Source of the DNA: an uncultured Eubacteriales bacterium
GTDB lineage: Bacteria; Bacillota; Clostridia; TANB77; CAG-508
Length of the DNA stretch: 5,981 nt
Direction of reading: 5' to 3'
NCBI GenBank assembly: GCA_902766085.1
Contig: CACXCH010000088.1
Location: forward strand, 1-5,981
Within the stretch, counting starts at the first letter, position 1; each line of letters opens with the position of its first letter. Positions 5,014 through 5,981 of the stretch are shown here, piece by piece. The translations under genes and the position numbers were made by a program. The notes below the pieces were generated by a model, which saw nothing but the letters and a program-made list of their open reading frames with translations, did no database searches and was not told the DNA's origin.

Positions 5014-5694
5014 ATGGCAAAAATTTTAGTATATAATAATTCAACAAATAGAATGGAAACTTATTATAAAGGTGAAAGAGAGGCAATGCCTTACAACACA
5101 AATCAAACGCTATTAGTTAGAGAATTTAGAGGAAGCAGTGGAAGTTCAACATTGTGGACAGATAGAAATACAATGAGGGCTTGGAATTCACAAAGATATA
5201 TTTATGGAAAACCAATTGATGTTGGTTTTGCATTCAGGAGAACATGGGAAGGATCCCATGGAACACAGTCACAGCACTATGCGGGAACTGCATTTGATGT
5301 AGGACAAAGAATGACACAAAGTGAAAGAAATGCATTATATAACAGTGCTGTTAATTCAAAAGTTTGGTCTTATGTTGAACCTCAAACATATACACCAACA
5401 TGGGTTCATTTTGACAAACGTTATGGAACTCCAGCTTGTTCTACAGGAGGATATCCTTTAATAAGTAGGGGCTCAAGAGGAGTTTATGTTTTAATTGCTC
5501 AGGATGATTTAAACACTTTAGGATACACAACAGGAGGATTAGATGGAATTTATGGAGACAAAACACGAGATGCTGTTTTGGCTTATCAAAGAAAAGCAGG
5601 ACTTACAGCAGATGGAATAGTTGGATGCAATACATGGAGAGCCTTGCAAAACGCTGTAGTTGGAACAGGAAGAACATCAACGACAATAGACTAA
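5014..5694 (+). CDS. M15-type peptidase with C-terminal peptidoglycan-binding domain
   Basis: A 226-residue protein predicted to cut or bind peptidoglycan. Residues about 1-140 form an M15/LAS-type domain: the zinc motif H88-x-x-G-x-x-x-D95 (in SQHYAGTAFDVGQ) and W130-V-H132-F-D supply the three ligands expected in M15_3-like carboxypeptidases. Residues about 147-212 are a PG_binding_1 domain with LISRGSRGVYV, the D-G-I-Y-G-D-K-T turn, and A-D-G-I-V-G-C-N-T-W. There is no signal peptide or membrane segment; the N-terminus is plain 'MAKILVYNN'. The LAS Glu three residues before the last His is not there (T129); E122 is a possible substitute, so activity is unproven. The start is set by GGGAGG 8 bases upstream. 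The position opposite a spore coat pair and the sigma-G-like motifs suggest a spore-made enzyme for cortex work, germination or release, but a role as a cytoplasm-made, lysis-released hydrolase is also possible. Confidence 0.82.
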   Translation: MAKILVYNNSTNRMETYYKGEREAMPYNTNQTLLVREFRGSSGSSTLWTDRNTMRAWNSQRYIYGKPIDVGFAFRRTWEGSHGTQSQHYAGTAFDVGQRMTQSERNALYNSAVNSKVWSYVEPQTYTPTWVHFDKRYGTPACSTGGYPLISRGSRGVYVLIAQDDLNTLGYTTGGLDGIYGDKTRDAVLAYQRKAGLTADGIVGCNTWRALQNAVVGTGRTSTTID

Positions 5695-5719
5695 TGCTAT
5701 TTGACTATAACAATGAAAA

Positions 5720-5846
5720 GGCTTGCTAGTTGCTGCTTAATGGTATAGAAAATAATCAATTATAAAGCCACTGTTACAGGTTAATGCTTTTTTAAATATT
5801 ATGCTTTTTATATCTAAATTAACAGATCATTAACCTGCAACAAGCC
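5720..5846. repeat. Inverted-repeat cluster with two alternative pairings
   Basis: Segment C (5828-5846, CATTAACCTGCAACAAGCC) can pair perfectly over 10 bp with segment B (5777-5786, CAGGTTAATG). Alternatively it pairs over 16 bp in three blocks with segment A (5720-5742: GGCTTG, TTGC, TTAATG). The two pairings exclude each other. A and B are therefore imperfect direct repeats, both ending in TTAATG. The cluster lies after the M15 stop codon and before a promoter, and encodes no protein I can support. Confidence 0.65.
5763..5792 (+). terminator. Weak possible terminator after the M15 gene
   Basis: AAAGC (5764-5768) can pair with GCTTT (5786-5790), with CTG/CAG (5771-5773/5777-5779) pairing inside across unpaired bases, and a T-run follows to 5792. 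The stem is broken by internal loops and would be weak. It is the nearest candidate for ending the M15 transcript before the downstream promoter. Confidence 0.25.
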
Positions 5847-5869
5847 GTTGAACATCGAAATTTGCTATA

Positions 5870-5897
5870 TTGATTTTTTTTAATTTTTTGATATAAT
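5870..5897 (+). promoter_or_regulatory. Sigma-A-like promoter for a gene beyond the window
   Basis: TTGATT (5870-5875), a 16-base T-rich spacer, then a perfect TATAAT (5892-5897). Transcription would begin near 5904. The following 78 bases contain no ribosome site and no start that opens a convincing gene, so the transcript carries a leader of at least that length or a non-coding RNA that continues past the window. Confidence 0.6.
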
Positions 5898-5981
5898 GTG
5901 AATACTACATAATTAAACAAAATAAAACAAAACTTAATCTTTTTATAATCTAATATGTGAGACGAGACTAAAAGAAAAAAA

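Larger units (their letters stand above)
5695..5981. other. Right-end stretch without a supported gene
   Basis: No reading frame of useful length with a ribosome site exists on either strand. The content is the inverted-repeat cluster (5720-5846), a weak possible terminator, the sigma-A-like promoter (5870-5897), and an A-rich leader. The last bases, with GTGAGACGAGAC at 5957-5968, are less AT-rich than their surroundings and may be the beginning of a structured leader cut by the window edge. Confidence 0.6.

Noticed and set aside
5812..5856. 13-codon minus-strand ORF through the inverted repeat
   Set aside because: It is very short, has no SD and coincides with the pairing segment, so coding is unsupported.

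Overview
The window is very AT-rich, with AAA/ATA/TTA-rich codons, strong GGAGG-type ribosome binding sites and spore coat genes. This points to a spore-forming, low-GC Firmicute, most likely a member of the Clostridia. I cannot name the species. No phage, insertion sequence, CRISPR, tRNA or rRNA is visible.

Layout. Bases 1-810 (+) are the 3' part of a methionyl-tRNA synthetase gene cut by the window edge. Bases 881-2956 (+) encode a type IA topoisomerase of the TopB group, with a charged low-complexity insert; its promoter lies so close to the start that the mRNA may be leaderless. Bases 3084-4166 (+) encode a membrane-anchored M23 peptidoglycan peptidase with its own sigma-A-like promoter and an unusual start region. 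A strong hairpin at 4181-4224, U-tailed on both strands, separates it from two small convergent genes (4738-4273, minus strand) that look like a CotF-type spore coat pair. The intergenic stretch 4739-5013 holds a candidate forespore (sigma-G-like) promoter for the coat pair, a candidate divergent promoter sharing its -35 region, and an 80-bp sequence present twice. After it, 5014-5694 (+) encodes a two-domain protein (M15-type LAS peptidase plus peptidoglycan-binding domain) without a signal peptide. Bases 5695-5981 hold no gene I can support, but contain an inverted-repeat cluster with two alternative pairings and a strong sigma-A-like promoter for a gene beyond the window.

How the parts relate. 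MetRS and TopB are housekeeping functions. The M23 peptidase, the coat proteins and the M15/peptidoglycan-binding protein all concern the cell or spore envelope. The coat pair and the M15 gene are divergently arranged around what looks like a sporulation control region, which suggests coordinate late-sporulation expression; this is inference from promoter motifs. I do not see a clearly new multi-gene system. The most unusual parts are the divergent sporulation promoter region with its duplicated leader, the atypical starts of topB and the M23 gene, and the pairing cluster near the right end.
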